A stretch of DNA of 64,000 nucleotides from Nonomuraea ceibae (GCF_019396325.1 NZ_JAHKRO010000006.1:62001-126000), one strand, 5' to 3'; shown: positions 1 to 8,786, counted from the stretch's first letter. Translations and numbers: made by a program. The notes: generated from the letters alone by a model not told the origin.

Positions 1-966
1 CTCGACGACGAATGGCTGGGGCACCTGGACGTGACCCTGACGGAGGAGGGCGTGCACATGACCTACACCCCGCACGGTGACGCGATGCCGCGGCGCCTGG
101 CGCAGGAGCTGGCCGCCGCCGGCGTGGACCCGGCCGAGACCGACGCGGTGATCGACCGGGCGCTGGCGGAGGACCTGCAGGCGGCGGGCGACGTGACGAG
201 CCTGGCGACGATCCCGGCCGGGCACCGCTCGGTGGCCGACGTGGTGGCGCGGGCCGACGGCGTGGTGGCCGGGCTGGCGGTGGCCGAGGCGGTGTTCGCG
301 CGGCTGGGCGCGGGCCAGGCCGAGCGGCGGGTCAAGGACGGCGAGCGGGTGCGCAGGGGCGACGTGCTGATGACGGTGGAGGGCCCGACCAGGACCCTGC
401 TGACCGCCGAGCGCACCGCGCTGAACCTGCTCACCCACCTGTCGGGCATAGCCACGCTGACCGGGCGCTGGGTGGCGGCGATCAGCGGCACCGGGGCGCG
501 GGTGCGCGACAGCCGCAAGACGCTGCCGGGGCTGCGGGCGCTGGAGAAGTACGCGGTACGCTGCGGCGGCGGCGTCAACCACCGGATGTCGCTGTCGGAC
601 GCGGCACTGATCAAGGACAACCACGTGGTGGCGGCCGGCGGGGTCGCCGAGGCGTTCCGCGCGGTGCGCGAGCGCTACCCGGACGTGCCGATCGAGGTGG
701 AGGTCGACAGCGTCGAGCAGCTTGAGGAGGTGCTCGCCGAGGGGGCGGACCTGATCCTGCTGGACAACTTCACGGTGGAGCAGACCGCCCAGGCCGTACA
801 AATCGCTAAAAATGGGGCGAAAAACGCGGTTGCGCTGGAGTCCAGCGGGGGATTGACCTTGGAATTGGCGCGTGATGTGGCCGAAACTGGCGTGGACTAC
901 CTTGCGGTGGGAGCGCTGACCCACTCGGCGCCCGCCCTGGACGTCGCACTGGATCTACGGGGGTAA
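1..966 (+). CDS. nadC: Nicotinate-nucleotide pyrophosphorylase (NadC), open at 5' window edge
   Basis: Quinolinate phosphoribosyltransferase converts quinolinate and PRPP to nicotinate mononucleotide in de novo NAD synthesis; it is cytosolic. The family blocks RKTLPGLRALEKYA, GGGVNHRMSLSD, IKDNHV, EVEVDS, LLDNF and ESSGG are all present, so the catalytic barrel is complete. Possible starts are GTG at 31, ATG at 58 and ATG at 85; none has a convincing ribosome site. The frame has no stop back to base 1, and its first codons (DEWLGHLDVTL, then VHMTYTP) read like the C-terminal tail of L-aspartate oxidase (NadB). NadB and NadC may therefore be one fused polypeptide, or the window hides a start overlapping nadB. 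coaX begins 3 bases after the stop, suggesting one operon. NadC identity is secure; the 5' end is not. Confidence 0.9.
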   Translation, partial: LDDEWLGHLDVTLTEEGVHMTYTPHGDAMPRRLAQELAAAGVDPAETDAVIDRALAEDLQAAGDVTSLATIPAGHRSVADVVARADGVVAGLAVAEAVFARLGAGQAERRVKDGERVRRGDVLMTVEGPTRTLLTAERTALNLLTHLSGIATLTGRWVAAISGTGARVRDSRKTLPGLRALEKYAVRCGGGVNHRMSLSDAALIKDNHVVAAGGVAEAFRAVRERYPDVPIEVEVDSVEQLEEVLAEGADLILLDNFTVEQTAQAVQIAKNGAKNAVALESSGGLTLELARDVAETGVDYLAVGALTHSAPALDVALDLRG

Positions 967-969
967 TCG

Positions 970-1752
970 ATGCTGCTCACGATCGACGTCGGCAACACGC
1001 ACACGGTGCTCGGGCTCTTCGAGGGCGAGGACGTCATCGAGCACTGGCGGCTGGCCACCGACGCCCGCCGCACCGCCGACGAGATCGCCGTCGTCCTGCA
1101 GGGGCTGCTCGGCCAGTCGCCCCTGCTCAAGGGCGCCGACGTGGGTGGCATCGCGATCTGTTCCACCGTGCCGAGCGTGCTCAACGAGATGCGCGAGATG
1201 TGCCGCCGCTACTACGGCGACGTCACGGCCGTGGTCGTCGAGCCCGGCGTCCGCACCGGGGTGCCGGTGCGGATGGACAACCCCAAGGAGGTCGGCAGCG
1301 ACCGCATCGTCAACGCGCTGGCCGCCATCGACCAGTACGGCGGGCCGTGCATCATCGTCGACTTCGGCACCGCGACCTCGTTCGACGCCGTGTCGGCCAA
1401 GGGCGAGTACGTCGGCGCCGTCACCGCGCCCGGCATCGAGATCTCCGTCGACGCCCTCGCCGCGGCCGGGGCGCAACTGCACAAGGTCGAGCTGATCCGC
1501 CCCCGCTCGGTGATCGCCAAGAACACCGTCGAGGCGCTCCAGGCCGGCATCATCTACGGCTTCGCCGGCCAGGTCGACGGCATCGTCGAGCGGATGGCCG
1601 CCGAGCTGGCCGACGACCCCGACGACGTGACCGTGGTCGCCACCGGCGGCCACGCCGCGCTCGTGGTGGGCGAGTCGCGCTGCATCGACGTGCACGAGCC
1701 CTGGCTGACGCTCATCGGCCTGCGCCTGATCTACCAGCGCAACACCGCGTGA
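970..1752 (+). CDS. coaX: Type III pantothenate kinase
   Basis: Phosphorylates pantothenate in the first step of coenzyme A synthesis. The N-terminus carries the phosphate-binding DVGNT motif (residues 6-10). GSDRIVNALAA, the catalytic VDFGTATSFD block, GAVTAPGI and the C-terminal ATGGHA follow in the usual order. The length of 260 residues is normal for CoaX. The ATG lies 3 bases after the nadC stop, so the two are probably co-transcribed as a cofactor operon. A strong GC hairpin follows the stop. Type III kinases are the usual pantothenate kinase in actinomycetes, often beside CoaA elsewhere in the genome. Confidence 0.96.
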   Translation: MLLTIDVGNTHTVLGLFEGEDVIEHWRLATDARRTADEIAVVLQGLLGQSPLLKGADVGGIAICSTVPSVLNEMREMCRRYYGDVTAVVVEPGVRTGVPVRMDNPKEVGSDRIVNALAAIDQYGGPCIIVDFGTATSFDAVSAKGEYVGAVTAPGIEISVDALAAAGAQLHKVELIRPRSVIAKNTVEALQAGIIYGFAGQVDGIVERMAAELADDPDDVTVVATGGHAALVVGESRCIDVHEPWLTLIGLRLIYQRNTA

Positions 1753-1754
1753 AA

Positions 1755-1790
1755 GCGGGCGGCCCCCCGCTCGGGAAGGGAGCCGCCCGC
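1755..1790. terminator. Hairpin between convergent coaX and the secreted-protein gene
   Basis: GCGGGCGGC (1755-1763) pairs with GCCGCCCGC (1782-1790) around an 18-base loop. It lies in the 51-bp gap between two convergent genes, so it can serve both strands. There is no clear T-run, as is common in actinomycetes. Confidence 0.65.
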
Positions 1791-1803
1791 CGTCCGGGGT
1801 GGA

Positions 1804-2277
1804 TCACTCGCTCTCGGCCGCGTACAGGTGGTCCCAGTGGCCGCACTTGCTCACCCAGTGCTTGTACGGGTGCACCTGGCAGACCTTGACCCGCAGCGCG
1901 GAGACGTCGTCGACGCTGAAGCCGAACTTCTTCGAGCCCGGGTAGCCGCAGTGCTTCCTGCTGTAGACTTCGTCCCACTCGTGGTCGAAGCTGGCGGCCT
2001 GGAACTTGACGTAGGCGCACCTGCCGCCCTGCCCGTAGCCGCGCGGGTCCAGGTCGTACAGCCGGCCCTTGACGTGGACGGTGTTGGACTCCTGGTGCTC
2101 GTCCCACTCGACGCCCACCCAGCCCTTGGCCTTGGCCAGGTGGTGCCTGGCGTGGACGGGGCCCCACTGGTCGCTCTGGTCGTAGGGGCCCGGCGAGGCG
2201 GCGGCGGCCGGCGCGGTCAGAGCCAGCGTGCCGGTCGCGGCGGCGGCGAGGAGCGCGATCGCGATCTTCTTGAACAT
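1804..2277 (-). CDS. Small secreted protein of unknown function
   Basis: I do not recognise the family. The 157-residue product starts with a Sec signal peptide (MFKKIAIALLAAAATG, then TAPAAAA) that should be cleaved near ASPGPYD. The mature part is rich in His and Trp (WGPVHARHHLAKAKGW, HYPYKHW-like segments) and has four cysteines, in CAYV, CGYP, CQVH and CGHW, which could form two disulfides. The ATG at 2277 is chosen because AAGGAGAG precedes it and the signal peptide begins there; longer readings add non-signal sequence. It is convergent with coaX and divergent from lysS. Confidence 0.8.
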   Translation of the reverse strand: MFKKIAIALLAAAATGTLALTAPAAAASPGPYDQSDQWGPVHARHHLAKAKGWVGVEWDEHQESNTVHVKGRLYDLDPRGYGQGGRCAYVKFQAASFDHEWDEVYSRKHCGYPGSKKFGFSVDDVSALRVKVCQVHPYKHWVSKCGHWDHLYAAESE

Positions 2278-2422
2278 GATCTCTCCTTGAGCTCCTTCCC
2301 GACCCGGCGCCCTACCGGTTCCGCTGAGCTCGTGAGTCATGGGTAACTCCGCGTGGTTGCAGCACCCCTTCACCGGGCCGACGAGAACTTGCAGGCGGCC
2401 GTATCCCCTACGCTTTGATGCT

Positions 2423-3904
2423 GTGAGCGACGAACTTCCCGAGCAGATGCGCATCCGGAGGGAGAAGCTCGACCGCCTTCGCAGCGAAGGCGTCGACCCT
2501 TACCCGGTGAACTTTCCCCGTACGGCCATCAACGCCGAGGTCCGGGAGAAATACCAGGGCCTGGAGCCCGACACCCAGACCGGTGACCGGGTGGGCGTCG
2601 CCGGGCGCGTCATGCTCAACCGCGTCGGCGGCAAACTCTGCTTCGCCACGCTGCGCGACGGCAGCGGCGACCTGCAGGTGATGATCTCGCTCGACAAGGT
2701 GGGCGAGGAGTCGCTGGCGGCCTGGAAGCGCGACGTCGACCTCGGCGACCACGTCGGCGTCGAGGGCGAGGTGATCACCTCACGGCGCGGCGAGCTGTCG
2801 ATCCTCGCCGACAGCTGGCAGATCACCGCCAAGTGCCTGCGCCCGCTGCCGGAGAAGCACGTCGGCCTCACCGACCCCGAGGCGCGGGTCCGCCAGCGCT
2901 ACGTCGACCTCATCGTCAACGACGAGGCCCGCGAGATGGCGCGCATCCGCAGCGCCACCGTGCGCGCGGTCCGCGACTTCTGGCACGAGGAGGGCTACCT
3001 GGAGGTCGAGACGCCGATGCTCCAGCCGATCCACGGCGGCGCGGCGGCCCGGCCCTTCAAGACCCACATCAACGCCTACGACATGGAGCTCTACCTTCGC
3101 ATCGCGATCGAGCTCTACCTCAAGCGGCTCGTCGTGGGCGGCATCGAGAAGGTCTTCGAGATCAACCGCAACTTCCGCAACGAGGGCGCGGACTCCACGC
3201 ACAACCCCGAGTTCACCATGATCGAGGCCTACGGGACCTACCTCGACTACAACGACATGGCCGACCTGACCCAGCGCATGTACCAGAAGGCCGTGGTGGC
3301 CGCGCTGGGCACGACCGTGGTGGTGCACGACGGCGTCGAGGTCGACCTGGGGCTGCCCGAATGGCCTCGGGTGAAGCTCTACGACCTGGTGTCCGGCGCG
3401 GTGGGCGAGGAGATCACCACCGAGACGCCGCTGGAGCGGGTGCGCGCGCTGGCCGACAAGCACGAGGTGCACTGGGACGCCAAGTGGGGCCAGGGCAAGC
3501 TGGTCCAGGAGCTGTTCGAGGAGCTGGTCGAGCACACGCTGATCCAGCCCACGTTCGTCATGGACTACCCGCTGGAGACCTCCCCGCTGACCCGGCAGCA
3601 CCGCGACAACCCGCTGCTCACCGAGAAGTGGGACCTGATCGGGTTCGGCACCGAGCTGGGCACCGCCTACTCGGAGCTGGTCGACCCGATCGAGCAGCGC
3701 CGCCGCCTGGTCGAGCAGTCGCTGCTGGCGGCCGGCGGCGACCCGGAGGCCATGCAGCTCGACGAGGACTTCCTCCAGGCGCTGGAGTACGCCATGCCGC
3801 CGACGGGCGGCATGGGCGCCGGCATCGACCGGATGATCATGGCTTTCACCGGCAAGAACATCCGCGAGACGATCCTCTTCCCGCTGGTCAAGCCCTCCCG
3901 TTGA
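2423..3904 (+). CDS. lysS: Lysyl-tRNA synthetase, class II
   Basis: Charges tRNA-Lys with lysine. An N-terminal OB-fold anticodon-binding region (KLCFATLRDGSGDLQVMI) precedes the class II catalytic core: motif 2 at FRNEGADSTHNPEF and motif 3 at GGMGAGIDRMIM near the C-terminus. GTG at 2423 gives 493 residues, the normal family length, and begins with SDELPEQMRIRREKLDRL, as LysRS proteins do. An upstream ATG would add about 28 atypical residues. TACGCT lies 9 bases before the GTG, suggesting a leaderless mRNA. The 3' end overlaps the convergent P450 gene by 17 bases. Confidence 0.95.
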   Translation: MSDELPEQMRIRREKLDRLRSEGVDPYPVNFPRTAINAEVREKYQGLEPDTQTGDRVGVAGRVMLNRVGGKLCFATLRDGSGDLQVMISLDKVGEESLAAWKRDVDLGDHVGVEGEVITSRRGELSILADSWQITAKCLRPLPEKHVGLTDPEARVRQRYVDLIVNDEAREMARIRSATVRAVRDFWHEEGYLEVETPMLQPIHGGAAARPFKTHINAYDMELYLRIAIELYLKRLVVGGIEKVFEINRNFRNEGADSTHNPEFTMIEAYGTYLDYNDMADLTQRMYQKAVVAALGTTVVVHDGVEVDLGLPEWPRVKLYDLVSGAVGEEITTETPLERVRALADKHEVHWDAKWGQGKLVQELFEELVEHTLIQPTFVMDYPLETSPLTRQHRDNPLLTEKWDLIGFGTELGTAYSELVDPIEQRRRLVEQSLLAAGGDPEAMQLDEDFLQALEYAMPPTGGMGAGIDRMIMAFTGKNIRETILFPLVKPSR

Positions 3905-5066
3905 GCCGCACCGGCAGGGTGGCGAGTCCGCGCAGCACCAGGTTTCCCTTGTACGGCGGCGCGGGGTCGGCCAGCTCCAGCTTCGGCGCCGCCTGAGCCA
4001 GGGCGCGCAGCGCGATCTCGCCCTCCAGCCTGGCCAGCGGCGCCCCGAGGCAGAAGTGGATGCCCAGCCCGAACGCCAGATGCCGGCCCGGCGTCCGCTC
4101 CACGTCGAAGCGGTCCGGGTCGGCGAACGCGGCGGGGTCGCGGTTGGCGGCCCCGACCAGCGCCAGCACCGCGCTGCCGGCGGGCACTGCGGTCCCGGCC
4201 AGCTCCACGTCCTCCAGCGCCACGCGCATGGTGAGCTGCACGGGCGGGTCGTACCTGAGCACCTCCTCGACCACCTGCTGGGGCGCGTCGGCGGCGCGCC
4301 CGAGCACGCCGTGCCTGACCAGGTTGAGCACGCCGTTGCCGATGAGGTTGACGGTCGTCTCGTGCCCGGCCACGAGCAGCAGCACGCAGGTGCCCAGCAG
4401 TTCCTGCTCGGTCAGCTCCTCGACCTGGGCGAGCGCGCTGAGCAGGTCGTCGCCGGGCCGCTCGCGCCGCAGCGCGATGAGGCGGCGGAAATACGCGCGG
4501 AACTCCTCCCGGTCGTGCTCGGTCCGGGAGATCAGGTCCGGCGGCACGATCGGGTCGAGGCTCCTGGCGAGCGTCTCGCTCCAGCCGCGGAAGCGCTCGT
4601 GGTCCTCGGGCGGCACGCCGAGCATCTCGCTGATCACCATGACGGGCAGCGGGTAGGCGAACGCGCTCATCAGGTCGGCCTCGTCGGGCAGCGCGTCGAG
4701 GAGCCCGGCGGTGATGGCCTCGATCCGCGGGCGCAGCCGCCTGATCATGCCCGGGGTGAAGGCCCGGCTGACCAGGCCGCGCAGCCGGGTGTGGTCCGGC
4801 GGGTTCATCAACAAGAACGAGCGGGGCGGCTCGCCGTCGGCCGGGGCGCCGTGGCCGAACCGGGCGTCACGCAACACCGCGGAGCAGAGCTCGTGCGTGG
4901 TGGCGACGAGGAGCCCGCCGCGGGTCCGCAGCAGCGCGTCGCTCTCGCGCAGCTCGCGGTAACGGGTGTACGGGTCGCGCAGGAAGCCGGGGTCGGATGG
5001 ATCGAACCCGAGCATGTCCGTTGGCGTCAAAGGAGCGTAGTCAGGATCGCTGTGATCGATCATCAT
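3888..5066 (-). CDS. Cytochrome P450
   Basis: Soluble bacterial P450 monooxygenase of about 392 residues. Seen in order: the I-helix oxygen-binding motif AGHETT, the ExxR-containing EEVLRYDPP, and the haem loop HLAFGLGIHFCLGAPLAR with the axial Cys. Length and motifs fit actinomycete CYP105/107-like enzymes, but the substrate cannot be inferred. Two adjacent ATG codons (5066 and 5063) follow GGAG; an upstream start at 5108 lacks a site. No ferredoxin gene is adjacent, so electron transfer must come from elsewhere. Transcribed divergently from a small LuxR-type regulator, a possible but unproven regulatory link. Confidence 0.93.
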   Translation of the reverse strand: MMIDHSDPDYAPLTPTDMLGFDPSDPGFLRDPYTRYRELRESDALLRTRGGLLVATTHELCSAVLRDARFGHGAPADGEPPRSFLLMNPPDHTRLRGLVSRAFTPGMIRRLRPRIEAITAGLLDALPDEADLMSAFAYPLPVMVISEMLGVPPEDHERFRGWSETLARSLDPIVPPDLISRTEHDREEFRAYFRRLIALRRERPGDDLLSALAQVEELTEQELLGTCVLLLVAGHETTVNLIGNGVLNLVRHGVLGRAADAPQQVVEEVLRYDPPVQLTMRVALEDVELAGTAVPAGSAVLALVGAANRDPAAFADPDRFDVERTPGRHLAFGLGIHFCLGAPLARLEGEIALRALAQAAPKLELADPAPPYKGNLVLRGLATLPVRLNGRA

Positions 5067-5152
5067 GCTCCGATAAGTGCCGACATATGGCGAGTACTTC
5101 ACATACAACGGATCATGTCAACGGAGGAGGTCAAGTGCGGCGAATTTCGTGC

Positions 5153-5182
5153 TTGACGACCTTTCCTGGATGCGTTTACCGT
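5153..5182 (+). promoter_or_regulatory. Sigma-70-type promoter for the small LuxR-like gene
   Basis: TTGACG (5153-5158) and TACCGT (5177-5182) are separated by 18 bases and point into the gene starting at 5253. The match to the -35 and -10 consensus is good for a GC-rich genome. Confidence 0.5.
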
Positions 5183-5252
5183 CTGCGAGGATGTGCCGCT
5201 CCGGTCGGGCCCTAGACGTCTCCGGGTGGTGCTGGTGGGGGGAGGGCTCCCG

Positions 5253-5465
5253 ATGGATGTGCTCACAGAAGGCGTTGAACTGAGCCGTGCCGATCTGGCG
5301 TTGCTGGCCGAACTGGCCAAGGGCGTCACCGTGGACCGGGTCGGCCGACGCCTTGACATCAGCGGTCGCACCGTGCGGCGAAGACTGCGCGGCATCTGCG
5401 ACCGCATAGGCGTGGCCACCGCGATCGAGGCGGTGGCCTGGGCTGCCCGCAGGCAGCTCATCTAA
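5253..5465 (+). CDS. Small LuxR-type helix-turn-helix protein
   Basis: A 70-residue protein that is essentially only a DNA-binding domain. LSRADLALLAELAKGVTVD followed by VGRRLDISGRTVRRRLRGIC fits a GerE/LuxR helix-turn-helix, with a trailing helix VATAIEAVAWAARRQLI. No receiver or sensor domain is attached. The ATG at 5253 is preceded by a GGGGGGAGGG purine run; the upstream start (5193) adds arginine-rich sequence without a ribosome site. Its neighbour, divergently, is a cytochrome P450 that it might control; this is inference. Confidence 0.78.
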   Translation: MDVLTEGVELSRADLALLAELAKGVTVDRVGRRLDISGRTVRRRLRGICDRIGVATAIEAVAWAARRQLI

Positions 5466-5489
5466 GGCCGCTGGCCGGCTCTGGCGCCG

Positions 5490-6485
5490 CTAGTCGGCGA
5501 TGCGGACGGCTCCGGCGAAGGGGCGCCGGGCGATGGACGCGATCCGCACCACGTCGCCGGTGCGCGGCGCGTGCACCATCATGCCGCCGCCCAGGTAGAT
5601 GCCCACGTGGTGCAGGTCGTTGTAGAAGAACACCAGGTCGCCCGCGCGCAGCTCCTCCTTGGAGATGTGCCGGCCGGCGGTCCACTGGTCACCGGTGTAG
5701 TGCGGCAGCGAGATGCCCACCTGCTGGTAGGCGGCCATCACCAGTCCGGAGCAGTCGTAGCCGCGCGGCCCTTCGGCGCCCCAGATGTACGGCTTGAGCT
5801 GCTGGGTGAGCGCCCACTTGGCGGCCTGGGCGGCCTTGCCCGAGCCCGGGATCGGCAGGTTGACCTTGACCGCCGGGGTGCCCGGCCGGCCGGCCTCGCC
5901 GAGCGCGCGCCTGAACAGGTTGCTCTCGACCTTGCCGACGAGCTTGACGATCCGGTCGCGCTTGGCGTCGAGGTCCTTGACGATCTTCGAGACCTCGGTG
6001 ATGCGGGCCTTGGCGCCGGCGCGGGCCCGCTCGGCCGCCTGCATCGCCTTGGTGAGCTGGAGGATCTCCTCGCCCTGCTGCTGCTGGATCGCGTAGTTGG
6101 TGGCCGCCAGGTCGAGGTAGCCCTCGGGGTCGTCGGAGTTGACGAACGCCAGGGTGCCCGACAGGCCGCCGTTGATGTAGGTGGTCTGCGCGAGCAGGAT
6201 CGCCTTGGAGCGCTTGTCGGCCAGCTCGGCCTCGCTGGCGGCCAGCGTCTTCTTGGCGTTGTCGGCGGCCTTCTGGGCCGTCTTGAGCTTCTCCCGCTGG
6301 CCGTTGTACTGCTCGGCCAGCGTCTCGATCTCCAGGTGCATCTCCTCGACCTGCTCGGAGAGCTCCTTGAGCGAAGGCTTGGGGTCGGCGGAGGCTGGTG
6401 AGCCCAAGGGCAGAGCGAGGACCAGTGCGGCCACGGCGGCCAAGCCGACGACACCGAATCGCTTCTTGCCAGAGCGCCTGTCCAA
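5490..6485 (-). CDS. Secreted NlpC/P60 peptidoglycan hydrolase with N-terminal coiled coil
   Basis: A 331-residue cell-wall hydrolase of the RipA/DipA type that cuts stem-peptide bonds in peptidoglycan. A signal peptide (GVVGLAAVAALVLALPLG) is followed by a long coiled coil (about residues 35-190, LKELSEQVEEMHLEIETL onward) and then the NlpC/P60 domain. The catalytic Cys is in YDCSGL and the His in HHVGIYLGGGMMVHAP. The start is TTG at 6485, chosen because AAGGAG lies 5 bases upstream. The leader contains a c-di-AMP riboswitch, which in actinomycetes typically controls such hydrolases and resuscitation factors. No partner is co-transcribed. Confidence 0.93.
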   Translation of the reverse strand: MDRRSGKKRFGVVGLAAVAALVLALPLGSPASADPKPSLKELSEQVEEMHLEIETLAEQYNGQREKLKTAQKAADNAKKTLAASEAELADKRSKAILLAQTTYINGGLSGTLAFVNSDDPEGYLDLAATNYAIQQQQGEEILQLTKAMQAAERARAGAKARITEVSKIVKDLDAKRDRIVKLVGKVESNLFRRALGEAGRPGTPAVKVNLPIPGSGKAAQAAKWALTQQLKPYIWGAEGPRGYDCSGLVMAAYQQVGISLPHYTGDQWTAGRHISKEELRAGDLVFFYNDLHHVGIYLGGGMMVHAPRTGDVVRIASIARRPFAGAVRIAD

Positions 6486-6499
6486 CCAAGCTCCTTCCG

Positions 6500-6633
6500 T
6501 TGACGCCTACCGGGTTAGCTGACGGGTTCGGGCCGGAGCAGCCCTACCGAGCGTGGCTCGGATTCACCCCTGGCAGCGGGTTGACACCGCCGGCGGGTCC
6601 CCGGCTCCCCTCGCGGGGATTGGGCGTGTCGAC
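6500..6633 (-). ncRNA. c-di-AMP (ydaO/yuaA-type) riboswitch in the leader of the NlpC/P60 gene
   Basis: On the minus strand the leader contains the conserved ydaO blocks in order: CCAATCCCCG, GGGGAGCCGGGG, CAGGGGTGAATCC, GTAGGGCTG, and the 3' block CCCGAACCCGTCAGCTAACC ending GGTAGGCGTC. The outer stem P1 is formed by GACACGCC (near 6623-6630) and GGCGTC (6502-6507). The element ends about 15 bases before the TTG start of the hydrolase. Known ydaO riboswitches are off-switches that bind c-di-AMP. The same window encodes the c-di-AMP synthase DisA. Confidence 0.9.
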
Positions 6634-6902
6634 CGCGCGGTGTGCGCGGGTGACATCGTCGCTGGACACTAATGCACTCCTGGTTCCTGCTCAACCGGAA
6701 CTGCCGAGTCTGTAGAGGTTTCACAACCGACGGGTCACAAGGTGATCTCGTGGCGAGCCGTACAGAAAAGACTTTATGCCCTCTTTGCCCCAAGTTCGCC
6801 CGATCGTGAAACTGTAGGAATCGTGCAATCCGGAGCGTGCACGCACAGTGACGGTCCGGGAGTTTGGGTCGAGCCGTAATGGGGTCTGTACTCTGGATGG
6901 CC

Positions 6903-7472
6903 ATGGAGCAGGTCGCCGAGCTAGCGGTCCCCGAGACCGAAGTGCTCGTCAGGCGCGCGCGGACCAGGGACGTCAGGGCGATCAAGCTCCTGGTCGACAC
7001 CTACGCCGGCGTCGGGCGCAAGATGCTGGAGAAGGCCACCGTCACGCTGTACGAGGACGTCCAGGAGTTCTGGGTGGCCGAGCGGGGCGGCGAGGTCGTC
7101 GGCTGTGGCGCGCTGCACGTGCTCTGGGAGGATCTGGCCGAGATCCGCACCGTGGCCGTGCACCCCTCGGCCAGGGGTTTCGGCATCGGCCATCGCGTGG
7201 TCTCGGCTCTCATCAGGACCGCTCGGGAGCTTGGGCTGGAACGTGTATTTTGTCTCACTTTCGAGGTGGACTTCTTCGCGAGGCACGGGTTCCGTACGAT
7301 CCAGGGCACGCCCGTCTCACCCGAGGTGTACGCCGAACTCCTGGCCTCGTACGACGAGGGCGTCGCAGAGTTCCTCGACCTCGAACACGTCAAGCCGAAC
7401 ACCCTGGGCAACACACGCATGCTGCTCCACTTGACATCGGGTGACGCGGACCTTGACTGCCGAGAAAGGTGA
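6903..7472 (+). CDS. Amino-acid N-acetyltransferase (ArgA-like, Rv2747 type)
   Basis: A GNAT-family acetyltransferase of about 189 residues resembling the stand-alone N-acetylglutamate synthase Rv2747 of Mycobacterium tuberculosis, which opens arginine biosynthesis. Matching blocks are VRRARTRDVRAIKLLVDTYAG, VQEFWVAE, CGALHVLWEDLAEIRTVAV, the acetyl-CoA loop GFGIGHRVV, FFARHGF and EFLDLEHVKPNTLGNTRM. The annotation as acetylglutamate synthase rests on this resemblance. Starts at 6897 and 6903 are both possible; TACTCT at 6889-6894 would place a leaderless transcript close to 6903. It is divergent from the riboswitch-controlled hydrolase. Confidence 0.88.
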   Translation: MEQVAELAVPETEVLVRRARTRDVRAIKLLVDTYAGVGRKMLEKATVTLYEDVQEFWVAERGGEVVGCGALHVLWEDLAEIRTVAVHPSARGFGIGHRVVSALIRTARELGLERVFCLTFEVDFFARHGFRTIQGTPVSPEVYAELLASYDEGVAEFLDLEHVKPNTLGNTRMLLHLTSGDADLDCRER

Positions 7473-7557
7473 TTGTTGATACCTATGTCGATACGTTGGG
7501 CAGGACAGGCATGTGCCCTGACACGTGCCACATGCGCACTCGAAGCGAGGTGACACG

Positions 7558-8736
7558 GTGAGCACAGGACAGCCGCCGTATCCACAGGACGATTCCCCCG
7601 AGAACTCCCCTGAATACGGCCAGAACGCAGGACGCCCCCAAGGGCAGCCCGACCCCGACGCGACGGTCGTCGGCTACCGCGTGGACGACCCCTACGGCCA
7701 GCAGCCCCCCTACGGTCAGCAGCAGGGTTACGGCCAGCAGCCCCAGTACGGCCAGCAGCCCCAGCAGGGCTACGGCCAGCAGCAGGGTTACGGTCAGCAG
7801 CCGCAGTACGGCCAGCCGGACTACGGCCAGCAGCAGGGCTACGGCCAGCAGCCGCAGTACGGTCAGCAGCCGCAGTCCCAGCCCGACTACGGCCAGGGTT
7901 ACGCCCAGCAGCCGCAGTCGCAGCCGGGTTACGGCCAGCAGCCCCAGTACGGCCAGCCGGACTACGGCCAGCAGCAGGCTTACGGCCAGCAGCCGCAGTC
8001 CCAGCCTGGCTACGGCCAGCAGCCGCAGTCCCAGCCGGGTTACGGCCAGCAGCAGTACGGTCAGCCCGACTACGGCCAGCAGCAGGGCTACGGGCAGCAG
8101 CAGTACGGCCAGCAGCCCCAGTACGGGCAGCAGCAGTACGGCCAGCCCGCTTACGGTCAGCAGCAGGGCTACGGCCAGCCCCAGTACGGGCAGCAGTACG
8201 GCCAGCCGGTGGGCATCCAGCCGCCCGGCGCCCCCGCGCCGCTGGCGGAGTGGTGGCAGCGCCTGGTGGCGAGGATCGTCGACGGCCTGATCTTCGGCGT
8301 CGTCTACTTCATCATCAACCTGATCCTGGGCATCTTCTTCGTCGTCAGCTACAACTCGGTCACCGGCGTCACGACGGGTATCGCGAGCTCCATCATCGTC
8401 GGCATCATCCAGTACCTCCTCCTGGCCGCGCTCTATGTGGCTTACGACTTCTTCATGACGAAGATGAGCGGCCAGACCGTCGGCAAGATGGTCATGGGCA
8501 TCAAGGTCGTCCAGGTCGGTCATGCGATGCCGTCCGGCGGGCTGCCCAACGACGCCGCGCTCAAGCGGGCCGGCGGGACCTGGGGCGGCTACGTCCTGGG
8601 CGTCATCCCGCTCCTCGGCCCGCTTCTCGGCGGCGTCCTCGTTCTGCTGAACGCGGCTTCCCAGCTCTGGGACAAGCCGCTGCAGCAGACGTTCGCCGAC
8701 AAGTTCGCGAACACCGTAGTGGTCAAGATCAAGTAA
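7558..8736 (+). CDS. RDD family membrane protein with long YGQ-repeat N-terminus
   Basis: A 392-residue protein in two parts. Residues of about 45-220 are low complexity, with about 27 YGQ units (patterns such as [13 protein letters not shown] and [10 protein letters not shown]). The C-terminal third is an RDD membrane domain beginning [16 protein letters not shown], with three to four hydrophobic helices and the [17 protein letters not shown] segment. The function of RDD proteins is poorly known; transport or membrane scaffolding has been proposed. GTG at 7558 is preceded by GAGG and gives [10 protein letters not shown], typical of these proteins. A second RDD gene without the tail follows after a terminator. 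Confidence 0.9.
   Translation: MSTGQPPYPQDDSPENSPEYGQNAGRPQGQPDPDATVVGYRVDDPYGQQPPYGQQQGYGQQPQYGQQPQQGYGQQQGYGQQPQYGQPDYGQQQGYGQQPQYGQQPQSQPDYGQGYAQQPQSQPGYGQQPQYGQPDYGQQQAYGQQPQSQPGYGQQPQSQPGYGQQQYGQPDYGQQQGYGQQQYGQQPQYGQQQYGQPAYGQQQGYGQPQYGQQYGQPVGIQPPGAPAPLAEWWQRLVARIVDGLIFGVVYFIINLILGIFFVVSYNSVTGVTTGIASSIIVGIIQYLLLAALYVAYDFFMTKMSGQTVGKMVMGIKVVQVGHAMPSGGLPNDAALKRAGGTWGGYVLGVIPLLGPLLGGVLVLLNAASQLWDKPLQQTFADKFANTVVVKIK
7693..8208 (+). repeat. Coding tandem repeats (tac-ggc-cag units) in the RDD gene
   Basis: About 27 copies of a TACGGCCAG/TACGGTCAG unit, spaced by CAG, CCG and GGC codons, encode the Tyr-Gly-Gln tract. The frame is maintained throughout and codon choice varies slightly between units, so this is an expanded coding repeat and not a CRISPR or satellite. 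Confidence 0.95.
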
Positions 8737-8753
8737 GTCTCAGCAACAGCGAA

Positions 8754-8786
8754 ACAGGGGCCGGCATCCCGCCGGCCTCTGTTTTG
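8754..8786 (+). terminator. Rho-independent terminator after the YGQ-RDD gene
   Basis: ACAGGGGCCGGC (8754-8765) pairs with GCCGGCCTCTGT (8771-8782) with one G-U pair and a 5-base loop, followed by TTTTG. A classical terminator 17 bases after the stop. Confidence 0.9.

Noticed and set aside
7693-8208. CRISPR-like array
   Set aside because: The repeat is a 9-base codon unit kept in frame within the RDD gene, with no unique spacers.
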